A stretch of DNA of 12,887 bases, from assembly GCA_036675035.1 (NCBI GenBank), contig JAKFFO010000163.1, forward strand, positions 1-12,887, given 5' to 3'. The position numbers and the translations under genes are program-made. Origin of the DNA: MESE01 sp036675035. GTDB lineage: Bacteria > Pseudomonadota > Gammaproteobacteria > Burkholderiales > Burkholderiaceae_D. Shown piece after piece: positions 7,809 to 12,887 of this stretch. A model generated the notes under the pieces. The model did no database searches and was not told where the DNA came from. It saw only the letters and a program-made list of their open reading frames with translations. Numbering within the stretch: the stretch's first letter is position 1; each line of letters begins with the position of its first letter.

Positions 7809-10247
7809 TTACGCTGTAATCGGCGCGAACTGACGCGTATCGACCATGGCCTTTTCCGGCTCATGCCATGGGTCGGGCACACCTTCAAGCGAGAACAGCA
7901 GTCGCTCATAAAGCGCCTTGCGGTTTTCGGTGTCGTCCAGAACCCGTTTCTTCACATGATCGAGACCGACACGTGCGATGTAATGGACTGTGCGTTCGAG
8001 GTACCAGCCCTCTTCGCGATACAGCTGGAGAAAGGCGCCTGCATGCTCCAGCACTTCTTCATGCGATTTCAGCTTGACGAAGAATTGAGCGACTTCGGTT
8101 TTGATGCCGCCGTTACCGCCGACATAAATCTCCCACCCCGAATCGACGCCGATCACACCGACGTCCTTGATGCCGGATTCCGCGCAATTGCGCGGGCACC
8201 CGGATACCGCCAGCTTCACCTTGTGCGGTGCATACATGCGGCTCAATGCACGCTCAAGCTGCTGCCCCATCAGGGTGGAATCCTGCGTGCCGAACCGGCA
8301 CCATTCCGATCCGACGCAGGTTTTCACCGTGCGCAAGCCCTTGGCATAGGCAAGTCCAGACGGCATGCCGAGATCTTTCCAGACCGCCTGCAAATCCTCC
8401 TTCTTGACTCCGAGCAGGTCTATACGCTGGCCACCGGTCACCTTCACTGTCGGAATCTTGAACTTGTCCACCACGTCGGCAATGCGCCGAAGTTCGGACG
8501 AACTGGTTTCGCCGCCCCACATGCGCGGAATGACAGAATAGGTGCCATCCTTCTGGATATTGGCGTGCGCACGTTCGTTGATGAAGCGTGATTGCGGATC
8601 ATCCTTTGCGTCATGTGGCCAGGTCGAGATCAGGTAATAGTTGATCGCCGGCCGGCAGCTCGTACAGCCATTCGGCGTGCGCCATTCCATGAATTGCATC
8701 GTGCCGGTGACGGTCAACAATTTGTTGGCCTTGATCGCATCGCGCACTTCCTGATGCGTGCGGTCGGTGCAGCTGCATAGCGGCTTTGCCTTGTTGGCAG
8801 TCGAATAGTCACCGCCTGCGGTAAACATGATGATCTGCTCGACCAGTCCGGTGCAGGAACCGCAGGATGCCGACGCCTTGGTGTGTTTGCGCACGTCTTC
8901 CAGCGTAAACAGGCCCTTTTCCTTGATCGCCTTGACGATGGTGCCTTTGCACACGCCGTTGCAACCGCATACCTCCGCGGTATCCGGCATTGCAGCGGCC
9001 ATCGTGAATCCTTCATGGCCGGTGTCGCCCGGCCGCCCGGTATTGGATTCTCCGAACATCAGCGCATCGCGAATCTCGCCGACATTTTTGCCTTCGCGCA
9101 GCAGCTTGAAGTACCAGCTTCCGTCGACGGTGTCGCCGTACAGGCAGGCGCCGACCAGCTTGTCGTCCTTCAGCACAAGCTTTTTGTAGACGCCGCCGAT
9201 CGGGTCCGACAACACGATTTCTTCGGTGCCTTCGCCGCCCATGAATTCGCCGGCGGAAAACAGGTCGATCCCGGTGACCTTCAGCTTGGTCGACGTGACC
9301 GAACCCTGGTAGCGCCCGATGCCGAAGTTGGCCAGATGGTTCGCGCACACCCTGGCCATTTCGAACAGCGGGGCAACCAGACCATAAGCGGTGCCGCGAT
9401 GATTGACGCACTCGCCGACCGCATAGATGCGCGGATCGTAGGTCTGCATCGTGTCGTTGACGACAATGCCGCGGTTGCAGTAGATACCGGATGCTTCCGC
9501 CAGCGTCGTGTTGGGACGGATACCGACTGCCATTACAACGAGCTGCGCGGGAATCTCAAGGCCGTCGGCGAAGCGGATCGCCTTCACGTGACCGTCTTCG
9601 CCGCCGACAATTTCTTTCGTGTTTTTGTCGAGCAGGAACTTGAGGCCGCGGTCTTCCAGTGATTTCTGCAGCATCTTGCCGGCGACCGGATCGAGCTGAC
9701 GTTCCATCAGCCATGTCGGCAAGTGCACGACCGTTACATCCATGCCACGCAGCTTCAAACCGTTGGCTGCTTCGAGGCCGAGCAGTCCTCCACCGATAAC
9801 GACCGCATGCGACTGTGCCTGCGCCGCTTCGATCATCGCGTTGGTATCGTGGATATCACGATAGGAAATGACGCCGTTCAAATCCTTACCCGGAACCGGC
9901 AGCAAAAACGGATTGGAGCCCGTTGCCAGCAATAGCCGGTCATACTCGGCCGTGGTACCGTCTTCGGCGATGACCAGGCGCCGGACCCGATCGATTTTCG
10001 TTATCTTTTTGCCGAGATGGAGCGTGATGCCGTTTTCCTGGTACCAGTCGACATCGTTCAACATGATGTCCTTGATGGTTTGCTCGCCGGCCAAGACCGG
10101 CGACAACAGTATGCGGTTGTAGTTCGCATAAGGCTCTGCACCAAACACCGTGATGTCGTACACATCCGGCGCTATCTTGCGCAACTCCTCGAGCGTACGC
10201 ACACCGGCCATTCCATTGCCGACCATGACCAATTTCAGCTTCTTCAT
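7809..10247 (-). CDS. nirB: Nitrite reductase [NAD(P)H] large subunit, siroheme
   Basis: Cytosolic enzyme of 812 residues that reduces nitrite to ammonium with NAD(P)H. Domains in order: FAD-binding with VGNGMAG at 9-15; NAD(P)H-binding with VIGGGLLGLEA at 150-160; a first BFD-like [2Fe-2S] region with Cys427, Cys429, Cys462 and Cys465; a second similar region with Cys491, Cys493, Cys528 and Cys531; a ferredoxin-like half-domain from about 555; and the [4Fe-4S]-siroheme site with Cys644, Cys650, Cys684 and Cys688 (C-x5-C, C-x3-C). The ATG at 10247 has GGAAGG five bases upstream. It is the first gene of the minus-strand operon with nirD and nasA. A sigma-54 promoter lies at 10389-10404, with a structured leader of about 130 bases. 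Siroheme synthesis genes are not in the window. Confidence 0.97.
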   Translation of the reverse strand: MKKLKLVMVGNGMAGVRTLEELRKIAPDVYDITVFGAEPYANYNRILLSPVLAGEQTIKDIMLNDVDWYQENGITLHLGKKITKIDRVRRLVIAEDGTTAEYDRLLLATGSNPFLLPVPGKDLNGVISYRDIHDTNAMIEAAQAQSHAVVIGGGLLGLEAANGLKLRGMDVTVVHLPTWLMERQLDPVAGKMLQKSLEDRGLKFLLDKNTKEIVGGEDGHVKAIRFADGLEIPAQLVVMAVGIRPNTTLAEASGIYCNRGIVVNDTMQTYDPRIYAVGECVNHRGTAYGLVAPLFEMARVCANHLANFGIGRYQGSVTSTKLKVTGIDLFSAGEFMGGEGTEEIVLSDPIGGVYKKLVLKDDKLVGACLYGDTVDGSWYFKLLREGKNVGEIRDALMFGESNTGRPGDTGHEGFTMAAAMPDTAEVCGCNGVCKGTIVKAIKEKGLFTLEDVRKHTKASASCGSCTGLVEQIIMFTAGGDYSTANKAKPLCSCTDRTHQEVRDAIKANKLLTVTGTMQFMEWRTPNGCTSCRPAINYYLISTWPHDAKDDPQSRFINERAHANIQKDGTYSVIPRMWGGETSSSELRRIADVVDKFKIPTVKVTGGQRIDLLGVKKEDLQAVWKDLGMPSGLAYAKGLRTVKTCVGSEWCRFGTQDSTLMGQQLERALSRMYAPHKVKLAVSGCPRNCAESGIKDVGVIGVDSGWEIYVGGNGGIKTEVAQFFVKLKSHEEVLEHAGAFLQLYREEGWYLERTVHYIARVGLDHVKKRVLDDTENRKALYERLLFSLEGVPDPWHEPEKAMVDTRQFAPITA

Positions 10248-10267
10248 TAGAGCCTTCCAAATAATCT

Positions 10268-10296
10268 GGCGCGATTAGTTTTTATTCAATCGCGCC
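10268..10296 (-). promoter_or_regulatory. Leader hairpin 21 bases upstream of nirB
   Basis: Perfect 9-bp inverted repeat GGCGCGATT/AATCGCGCC around an 11-base A/T-rich loop. It lies inside the predicted nirB leader, ending just before the Shine-Dalgarno. In RNA it would be a very stable stem. It lacks a following U-run, so it is not a simple terminator. It may affect translation start or message stability, or act as a protein-binding site. Confidence 0.5.
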
Positions 10297-10301
10297 CTGT
10301 T

Positions 10302-10337
10302 CTCACCCTCTCCTTTGGGAGAGGGTCGGGGTGAGGG
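10302..10337. repeat. CTCACCC/GGGTGAG imperfect palindrome in the nirB leader
   Basis: CCCTCTCC (10306-10313) and GGAGAGGG (10318-10325) form a perfect 8-bp stem with loop TTTG. The flanks CTCA (10302-10305) and TGAG (10332-10335) extend it with a 6-base bulge. Because GGG occurs twice on the 3' side, the outer CTCACCC can pair with either copy. Palindromes of this CCCTCACCCC / GAGAGGG type are, from my recollection, dispersed intergenic repeats in many proteobacterial genomes. Whether this copy is one of a family can only be told from the whole genome. Confidence 0.5.
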
Positions 10338-10388
10338 AACGCAGCGTCGTCATTGAAGCTTTTCAAAAAATCCCGTCACAGACCTATT

Positions 10389-10404
10389 AGCAAAACTGAT
10401 GCCA
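10389..10404 (-). promoter_or_regulatory. Sigma-54 promoter of the nirB operon
   Basis: On the minus strand: TGGCATCAGTTTTGCT. GG and GC are exactly ten bases apart, and the site matches TGGCACG-N4-TTGCW in all but two positions. The start of transcription would be near 10378, giving a leader of about 130 bases before the nirB ATG. The NtrC-like sites at 10444-10481 lie 65-105 bases upstream, the normal enhancer range for sigma-54 promoters. Confidence 0.78.
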
Positions 10405-10443
10405 CGTTTTTTTGGATAAGCGCACCGGGGAAAAGCGGGAATT

Positions 10444-10460
10444 CGCCCATCGTCGGTGCA
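10444..10460 (+). promoter_or_regulatory. NtrC-like site 1 (half-site CGGTGCA)
   Basis: The 17-bp window compared with TGCACCA-N3-TGGTGCA has a good right half (CGGTGCA, 6 of 7) and a weak left half (3 of 7). It is a direct repeat of site 2 at 21-bp spacing, two helical turns, so both would lie on the same DNA face. Confidence 0.5.
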
Positions 10461-10464
10461 GTCC

Positions 10465-10481
10465 GCAAATATCTTGGTGCA
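10465..10481 (+). promoter_or_regulatory. NtrC-like site 2 (half-site TGGTGCA)
   Basis: The right half TGGTGCA is a perfect NtrC half-site; the left half is poor (2 of 7). The centre, about 10473, is almost exactly midway between the two predicted transcription starts (near 10378 and 10566), so one bound NtrC oligomer could serve both divergent sigma-54 promoters. Confidence 0.55.
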
Positions 10482-10539
10482 TCGCGCTACATCGGCTCGC
10501 ATATCTCACACGGGACATGGCCGCGATGAAGTAAACCGA

Positions 10540-10556
10540 TGGCACAGCGTTTGCAT
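10540..10556 (+). promoter_or_regulatory. Sigma-54 promoter of the nitrate transporter gene
   Basis: TGGCACAGCGTTTGCAT: GG (10541-10542) and GC (10553-10554) are ten bases apart. It matches TGGCACG-N4-TTGCW at every position but one. The start would be near 10566, leaving a 30-base leader with AAGGA at 10586-10590 five bases before the ATG at 10596. A sigma-70 reading of TTGCAT plus TAATAC in the same stretch would put the start on the Shine-Dalgarno and is less likely. Confidence 0.82.
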
Positions 10557-10595
10557 ATTGCATCGCAACTTTTAATACTCGACATAAGGAACTTC

Positions 10596-11810
10596 ATGCC
10601 AAAGACCTCATTCTGGAAGGCCGGCCATACGCCTACCTTGTTCGCATCGTTTTTTTACTTCGACATGAGTTTCATGGTGTGGGTAATCCTCGGTCCATTG
10701 GCGGTGCAGATAGCAACGGACATCGATCTCACGCCGGCGCAGAAAGGGTTGATGGTGGCCACCCCATTACTGGCGGGTGCGCTGCTGCGCATCGTGATGG
10801 GCATACTGGTCGATCATCTGAAACCAAAGAAAGCGGGCATGATCGGTCAGATCGTCGTGATCTTCGGATTGGCGTGGGCATGGCTGGGTAGCCTGGATAC
10901 TTACCAGAGTCTGCTGTCGCTCGGTATCGTCCTCGGCATAGCCGGCGCGGCATTCGCAGTTGCGCTGCCGCTGGCATCGCGCTGGTATCCGCAGGAGCAT
11001 CAGGGTACCGCGCTCGGTATCGCCGGTGCCGGTAATTCAGGCACCGCGATCGCTGCACTGTTCGCGCCGTCGATGGCAATTGCGTTCGGCTGGCAAAACG
11101 TATTCGGCTGGTGCCTGATACCGATGGGAATCGCGCTGATTGTCTATATGGTGTGGGCAAAAGATGCGCCCTCGGCACCGGCGCCCAAACCGCTGGTCGA
11201 GTATCTGCGCATCCTGAAAGACAAGGATGCATGGTGGTTCATGTTTTTCTACAGCGTCACATTCGGCGGGTTTTCCGGACTCGCATCATCGCTGACGATT
11301 TATTTCAATGGTCAATACGGCTTGTCGCCGGTGACAGCCGGTTACTTTACCGCAGCGTGCGTGTTTGCCGGATCGATGGTACGTCCGCTAGGCGGACGCA
11401 TGGCCGACCGCATCGGTGGAATCAAAACACTGTCTATCATGTATATCGTTGCCGCAGTTTTTCTGCTGGTCGCCAGTTCCGGGCTGGAATCGGCGGTCGC
11501 GGCAGTCCTCGTCTTCGCCGTCGCCATGCTGGCGCTCGGCACCGGAAATGGCGCGGTCTTCCAGTTGGTGCCGCAACGCTTTCGCAAGGAAATTGGTGTT
11601 ATGACCGGCCTGGTCGGCATGGCGGGCGGAATTGGCGGCTTTTATCTGGCATCAAGCCTTGGGTACTCGAAGCAGTTGACCGGCGATTATCGAACTGGAC
11701 TGATCGTCTTCGCATCGCTGGCGGTGATTGCATTGATCGGACTTTCGTCAGTCAAGGGCCGTTGGCGCACCACGTGGGGCAGTGCGGCGATGACCGCCGC
11801 CCGAATATGA
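10596..11810 (+). CDS. narK: NarK/NasA-family nitrate/nitrite MFS transporter
   Basis: Inner-membrane major facilitator of 404 residues, about twelve hydrophobic segments, belonging to the nitrate/nitrite porter (NNP) group. The two nitrate signature regions are visible: GIAGAGNSGT at 141-150, and the Gly-rich LALGTGNGAVFQLV at 312-325 with GMAGGIGG at 341-348. Arg65 (LLRIVMG) and Arg263 (MVRPLGGRMADRIGG) correspond to the paired substrate-binding arginines of NarK. The frame could begin at 10539, but that would lie on the sigma-54 promoter. The ATG at 10596 has AAGGA at five bases and the family N-terminus. It is transcribed divergently from nirB and would import nitrate for NasA. Whether it is a nitrate/proton symporter or a nitrate/nitrite exchanger cannot be told; gene naming (narK or nasA) differs among species. 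Confidence 0.93.
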   Translation: MPKTSFWKAGHTPTLFASFFYFDMSFMVWVILGPLAVQIATDIDLTPAQKGLMVATPLLAGALLRIVMGILVDHLKPKKAGMIGQIVVIFGLAWAWLGSLDTYQSLLSLGIVLGIAGAAFAVALPLASRWYPQEHQGTALGIAGAGNSGTAIAALFAPSMAIAFGWQNVFGWCLIPMGIALIVYMVWAKDAPSAPAPKPLVEYLRILKDKDAWWFMFFYSVTFGGFSGLASSLTIYFNGQYGLSPVTAGYFTAACVFAGSMVRPLGGRMADRIGGIKTLSIMYIVAAVFLLVASSGLESAVAAVLVFAVAMLALGTGNGAVFQLVPQRFRKEIGVMTGLVGMAGGIGGFYLASSLGYSKQLTGDYRTGLIVFASLAVIALIGLSSVKGRWRTTWGSAAMTAARI

Positions 11811-12086
11811 CACGCCTTTTATCATCGGCACCGATCGTGCCACGCTCGCCGGACCGCCAGCGTGCAACGAAGACTTCGTTGGCATGGTCGCGCCTTGAAC
11901 TGGGCCATGCCACTTGCAGCGTCGCGGACATCGTCGTCAGCGAAACACGATCCGCGTACGCCGTGGCATTCTGCTGCAATTATTTGAGTTATTTTTTATT
12001 GCAAATTTGATACTTATTTATCTACCGATGTTGTATTGAAGCGATGCTGTGAAAAATCGCAACAGAGGCTGTTTCCGACAAATGTA
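11811..12086. other. Intergenic region after the transporter gene, with several hairpins
   Basis: No gene seen. Three inverted repeats follow the stop codon: CACGCT/AGCGTG (11841-11864, 12-base loop), CAACGA/TCGTTG (11865-11881, 5-base loop) and TGGCATGG/CCATGCCA (11880-11912, 17-base loop). None has an adjacent T-run, so no standard intrinsic terminator is evident. From about 11975 the sequence becomes AT-rich, with TGCAAT/ATTGCA flanking a T-rich stretch near 11980-12003. Confidence 0.4.
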
Positions 12087-12115
12087 TTGACGCTTGGAAA
12101 TAATTCGGATTTACT
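12087..12115 (+). promoter_or_regulatory. Sigma-70-type promoter for the 101-residue gene
   Basis: TTGACG (12087-12092, 5 of 6 to the -35 consensus) and TTTACT (12110-12115, 4 of 6 to the -10) with an ideal 17-bp spacer in an AT-rich setting. Transcription would start near 12122, about 50 bases before the ATG at 12173. Confidence 0.42.
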
Positions 12116-12172
12116 TTAGGGTATCTATCTTCTTTGCCGCCGACCAACGGCCTGTTTTAATGGTCAGATGCC

Positions 12173-12478
12173 ATGATATCCAGCCCTACCACCATCAGCC
12201 CTGATTTCTTCAAGACGGTTAACTCCGACGTCTCGTGCCATATCAAGAAAAAATTGCGCGCGATGGATGTGGAAGTGACTGCACTGGAGTTGCATAACTC
12301 ATCCCTGACCAAAACATTTCGGGTATACCTGACCGTTGCGCGGGCAGTAAATCTGAAAACGCTGTACATGGCTGAACAAATCGTATGCCAGGAGATCGAA
12401 AAGCAGTTTGCATTTCGCCCCCATGCTTTCTACTGGTGTTATCGCCCCGATTCGACGGAAGCACACGACGATAAGTAA
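12173..12478 (+). CDS. Hypothetical protein, 101 residues
   Basis: I do not recognise a family. The protein has no signal peptide or membrane segment and is probably cytosolic. After a short polar N-terminus there is a Lys/Arg patch (HIKKKLRAMD, 23-32). A likely beta strand follows (KTFRVYLTVARAV), then an amphipathic helix from about NLKTLYMAEQ to EIEKQF, and a final strand FYWCYRP near 87-93. This beta-alpha-beta pattern recalls small ferredoxin-like dimerisation domains such as the C-terminal domain of cation-diffusion facilitators, but that is only a shape resemblance. Three cysteines (22, 72, 90) are not in a metal motif. A plausible sigma-70 promoter lies at 12087-12115; the Shine-Dalgarno is weak. 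It stands alone between the transporter gene and tsaD. Confidence 0.6.
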   Translation: MISSPTTISPDFFKTVNSDVSCHIKKKLRAMDVEVTALELHNSSLTKTFRVYLTVARAVNLKTLYMAEQIVCQEIEKQFAFRPHAFYWCYRPDSTEAHDDK

Positions 12479-12528
12479 CTGCTGCCTGCTTTGCCGTTCG
12501 CCCGCCTGACAAATCAATATCCGCGTTC

Positions 12529-12720
12529 TTAATCCTCGACGGGCCTGACTGCGGCACCGGCATTGGTGCGCCTTGATGCGTTATTCCACTCCAGTTGCGC
12601 AGATACGGGCGGCTCGCCCGTCTCCGACGCAAATGCCAACAGCATATCGCCGACGATCCTGAGATGCGCTGAACCGATCTCGCGAGCCTTGGAAATATAA
12701 GGAAAATGGGCTTTCCTTTA
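12529..12720 (-). pseudogene. Coding-like stretch without a proper start (possible gene remnant or tiny gene)
   Basis: On the minus strand a frame is open from just after a TAA at 12720 down to a TAA at 12529, about 63 codons. The codon choice looks like real coding sequence, with a sensible peptide such as REIGSAHLRIVGDMLLAFAS in the middle. The only ATG is at 12645, which would give 38 residues (MLLAFASETGEPP...). The coding-like text continues about 20 codons upstream of that ATG with no ATG, GTG or TTG. It could be a decayed gene, a gene with an unusual start, or chance. I recognise no family. A TATATT (-10-like) with TTGTAA 18 bases upstream lies at its head on the same strand. Confidence 0.28.
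12605..12621. other. GC-rich hairpin between the 101-residue gene and tsaD
   Basis: Perfect 7-bp inverted repeat ACGGGCG/CGCCCGT with a 3-base loop, about 127 bases after the stop of the 101-residue gene. No T-run follows on either strand. It may weaken read-through into tsaD but is not a typical terminator, and it falls inside the coding-like minus-strand stretch. Confidence 0.3.
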
Positions 12721-12724
12721 CAAT
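12699..12724 (+). promoter_or_regulatory. Putative tsaD promoter with a 7-bp inverted repeat
   Basis: TACAAT at 12719-12724 is a good -10 element (5 of 6) placed about 34 bases before the tsaD ATG. No matching -35 is seen. Directly upstream, AAGGAAA (12699-12705) and TTTCCTT (12712-12718) form an inverted repeat with a 6-base centre, in the place where a repressor or activator could bind. Confidence 0.35.
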
Positions 12725-12757
12725 ACGGTTTGCAAAAGCCATGCCATCACATTAATC

Positions 12758-12887
12758 ATGATCATTCTCGGCGTTGAATCCTCCTGCGATGAAACCGGCC
12801 TTGCGTTGTATGACACGCAACAGGGCTTGCGCGCGCATGCACTGTATTCGCAGGTCACCATGCATGAAGAATACGGCGGCGTCGTCC
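12758..12887 (+). CDS. tsaD: tRNA N6-adenosine threonylcarbamoyltransferase TsaD (partial, 5' end)
   Basis: The Kae1/Qri7/TsaD family protein transfers threonylcarbamoyl to A37 of ANN-decoding tRNAs, working with TsaB and TsaE in the cytosol. The first 43 codons are present and the window ends inside the gene. The start reads MIILGVESSCDETGLALYD, the family's invariant LGIE(T/S)SCDET motif. It continues with YSQVTMHEEYGGVV, which contains the conserved H-E-x-Y-G-G-V segment with a metal-ligand histidine region. The ATG at 12758 is fixed by homology; no Shine-Dalgarno is obvious. In many proteobacteria tsaD is the divergent neighbour of rpsU; here the two lie at opposite ends of the window, both pointing outward. 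Confidence 0.95.
   Translation, partial: MIILGVESSCDETGLALYDTQQGLRAHALYSQVTMHEEYGGVV

Noticed and set aside
8883..9662. Plus-strand open frame of 259 codons opposite nirB (also 7863-8591)
   Set aside because: It lies wholly antisense to the unmistakable nirB gene; such shadow frames arise from the codon bias of the real gene. No recognisable domain.
10356..10372. TTGAA/TTCAA small hairpin at the head of the nirB leader as an ANTAR target
   Set aside because: The loop is not six bases with A1 and G4, and no matching partner hairpin follows.
10551..10578. Sigma-70 promoter TTGCAT-N16-TAATAC before the transporter gene
   Set aside because: Its start would fall on the Shine-Dalgarno, and TTGCA is better explained as the -12 element of the sigma-54 promoter.
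11111..12010. Plus-strand open frame of 299 codons overlapping the transporter gene
   Set aside because: Out-of-frame shadow of the transporter gene, with an Arg/Cys/Trp-rich composition and no domain.
12551..12570. GCACC-N6-GGTGC dyad resembling an NtrC site
   Set aside because: Spacing is six rather than the usual five, there is no sigma-54 promoter nearby, and it falls in a coding-like stretch.
12243..12632. Minus-strand frame of 129 codons overlapping the 101-residue gene
   Set aside because: Low-complexity Arg/Pro/Ser-rich product, antisense to a better-supported frame; a different minus frame in the same area looks more coding-like.

Overview
The window reads as an ordinary chromosomal segment of a betaproteobacterium, most likely of the Oxalobacteraceae/Burkholderiales type. 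This is inferred from gene content, the rpsU and tsaD sequences, moderate GC and the NtrC/sigma-54 style of nitrogen control. No genus can be proved from the sequence alone. No IS elements, phage genes, CRISPR arrays, tRNA or rRNA were found.

Layout. (1) Positions 1-191, minus: 5' part of rpsU (ribosomal protein S21), with an extended -10 promoter just upstream. (2) 349-2745, minus: a HI0933/YhiN-type flavoprotein and a YbdK-type carboxylate-amine ligase, 45 bases apart. (3) 2746-3303: a gene-poor gap. (4) 3304-10247, minus: a nitrate-assimilation block in transcription order nirB, nirD, nasA, then ybiB (TrpD-fold nucleic-acid-binding protein). (5) 10248-10595: a shared divergent control region. 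(6) 10596-11810, plus: a NarK/NasA-family nitrate/nitrite transporter. (7) 11811-12757: an unrecognised 101-residue gene and a start-less coding-like stretch. (8) 12758-12887, plus: 5' end of tsaD.

The nitrate genes form a complete assimilation path. The transporter brings in nitrate. NasA (Mo-bisMGD with a C-terminal [2Fe-2S] domain) reduces it to nitrite. NirBD (FAD, [2Fe-2S], [4Fe-4S]-siroheme) reduces nitrite to ammonium with NAD(P)H. The clearest regulatory signal is a pair of divergent sigma-54 promoters (GG-N10-GC), one for nirB and one for the transporter. Between them lie two TGCACC-type NtrC half-sites spaced 21 bp apart, close to the midpoint of the two predicted starts. This implies induction under nitrogen limitation from one shared enhancer.

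I found no convincing novel system. The points most worth checking are the shared sigma-54/NtrC control region, the structured nirB leader, the unusual nasA start, the Lys replacing a conserved Glu in the YbdK homologue, the two unrecognised stretches before tsaD, and the placement of the whole block between rpsU and tsaD.
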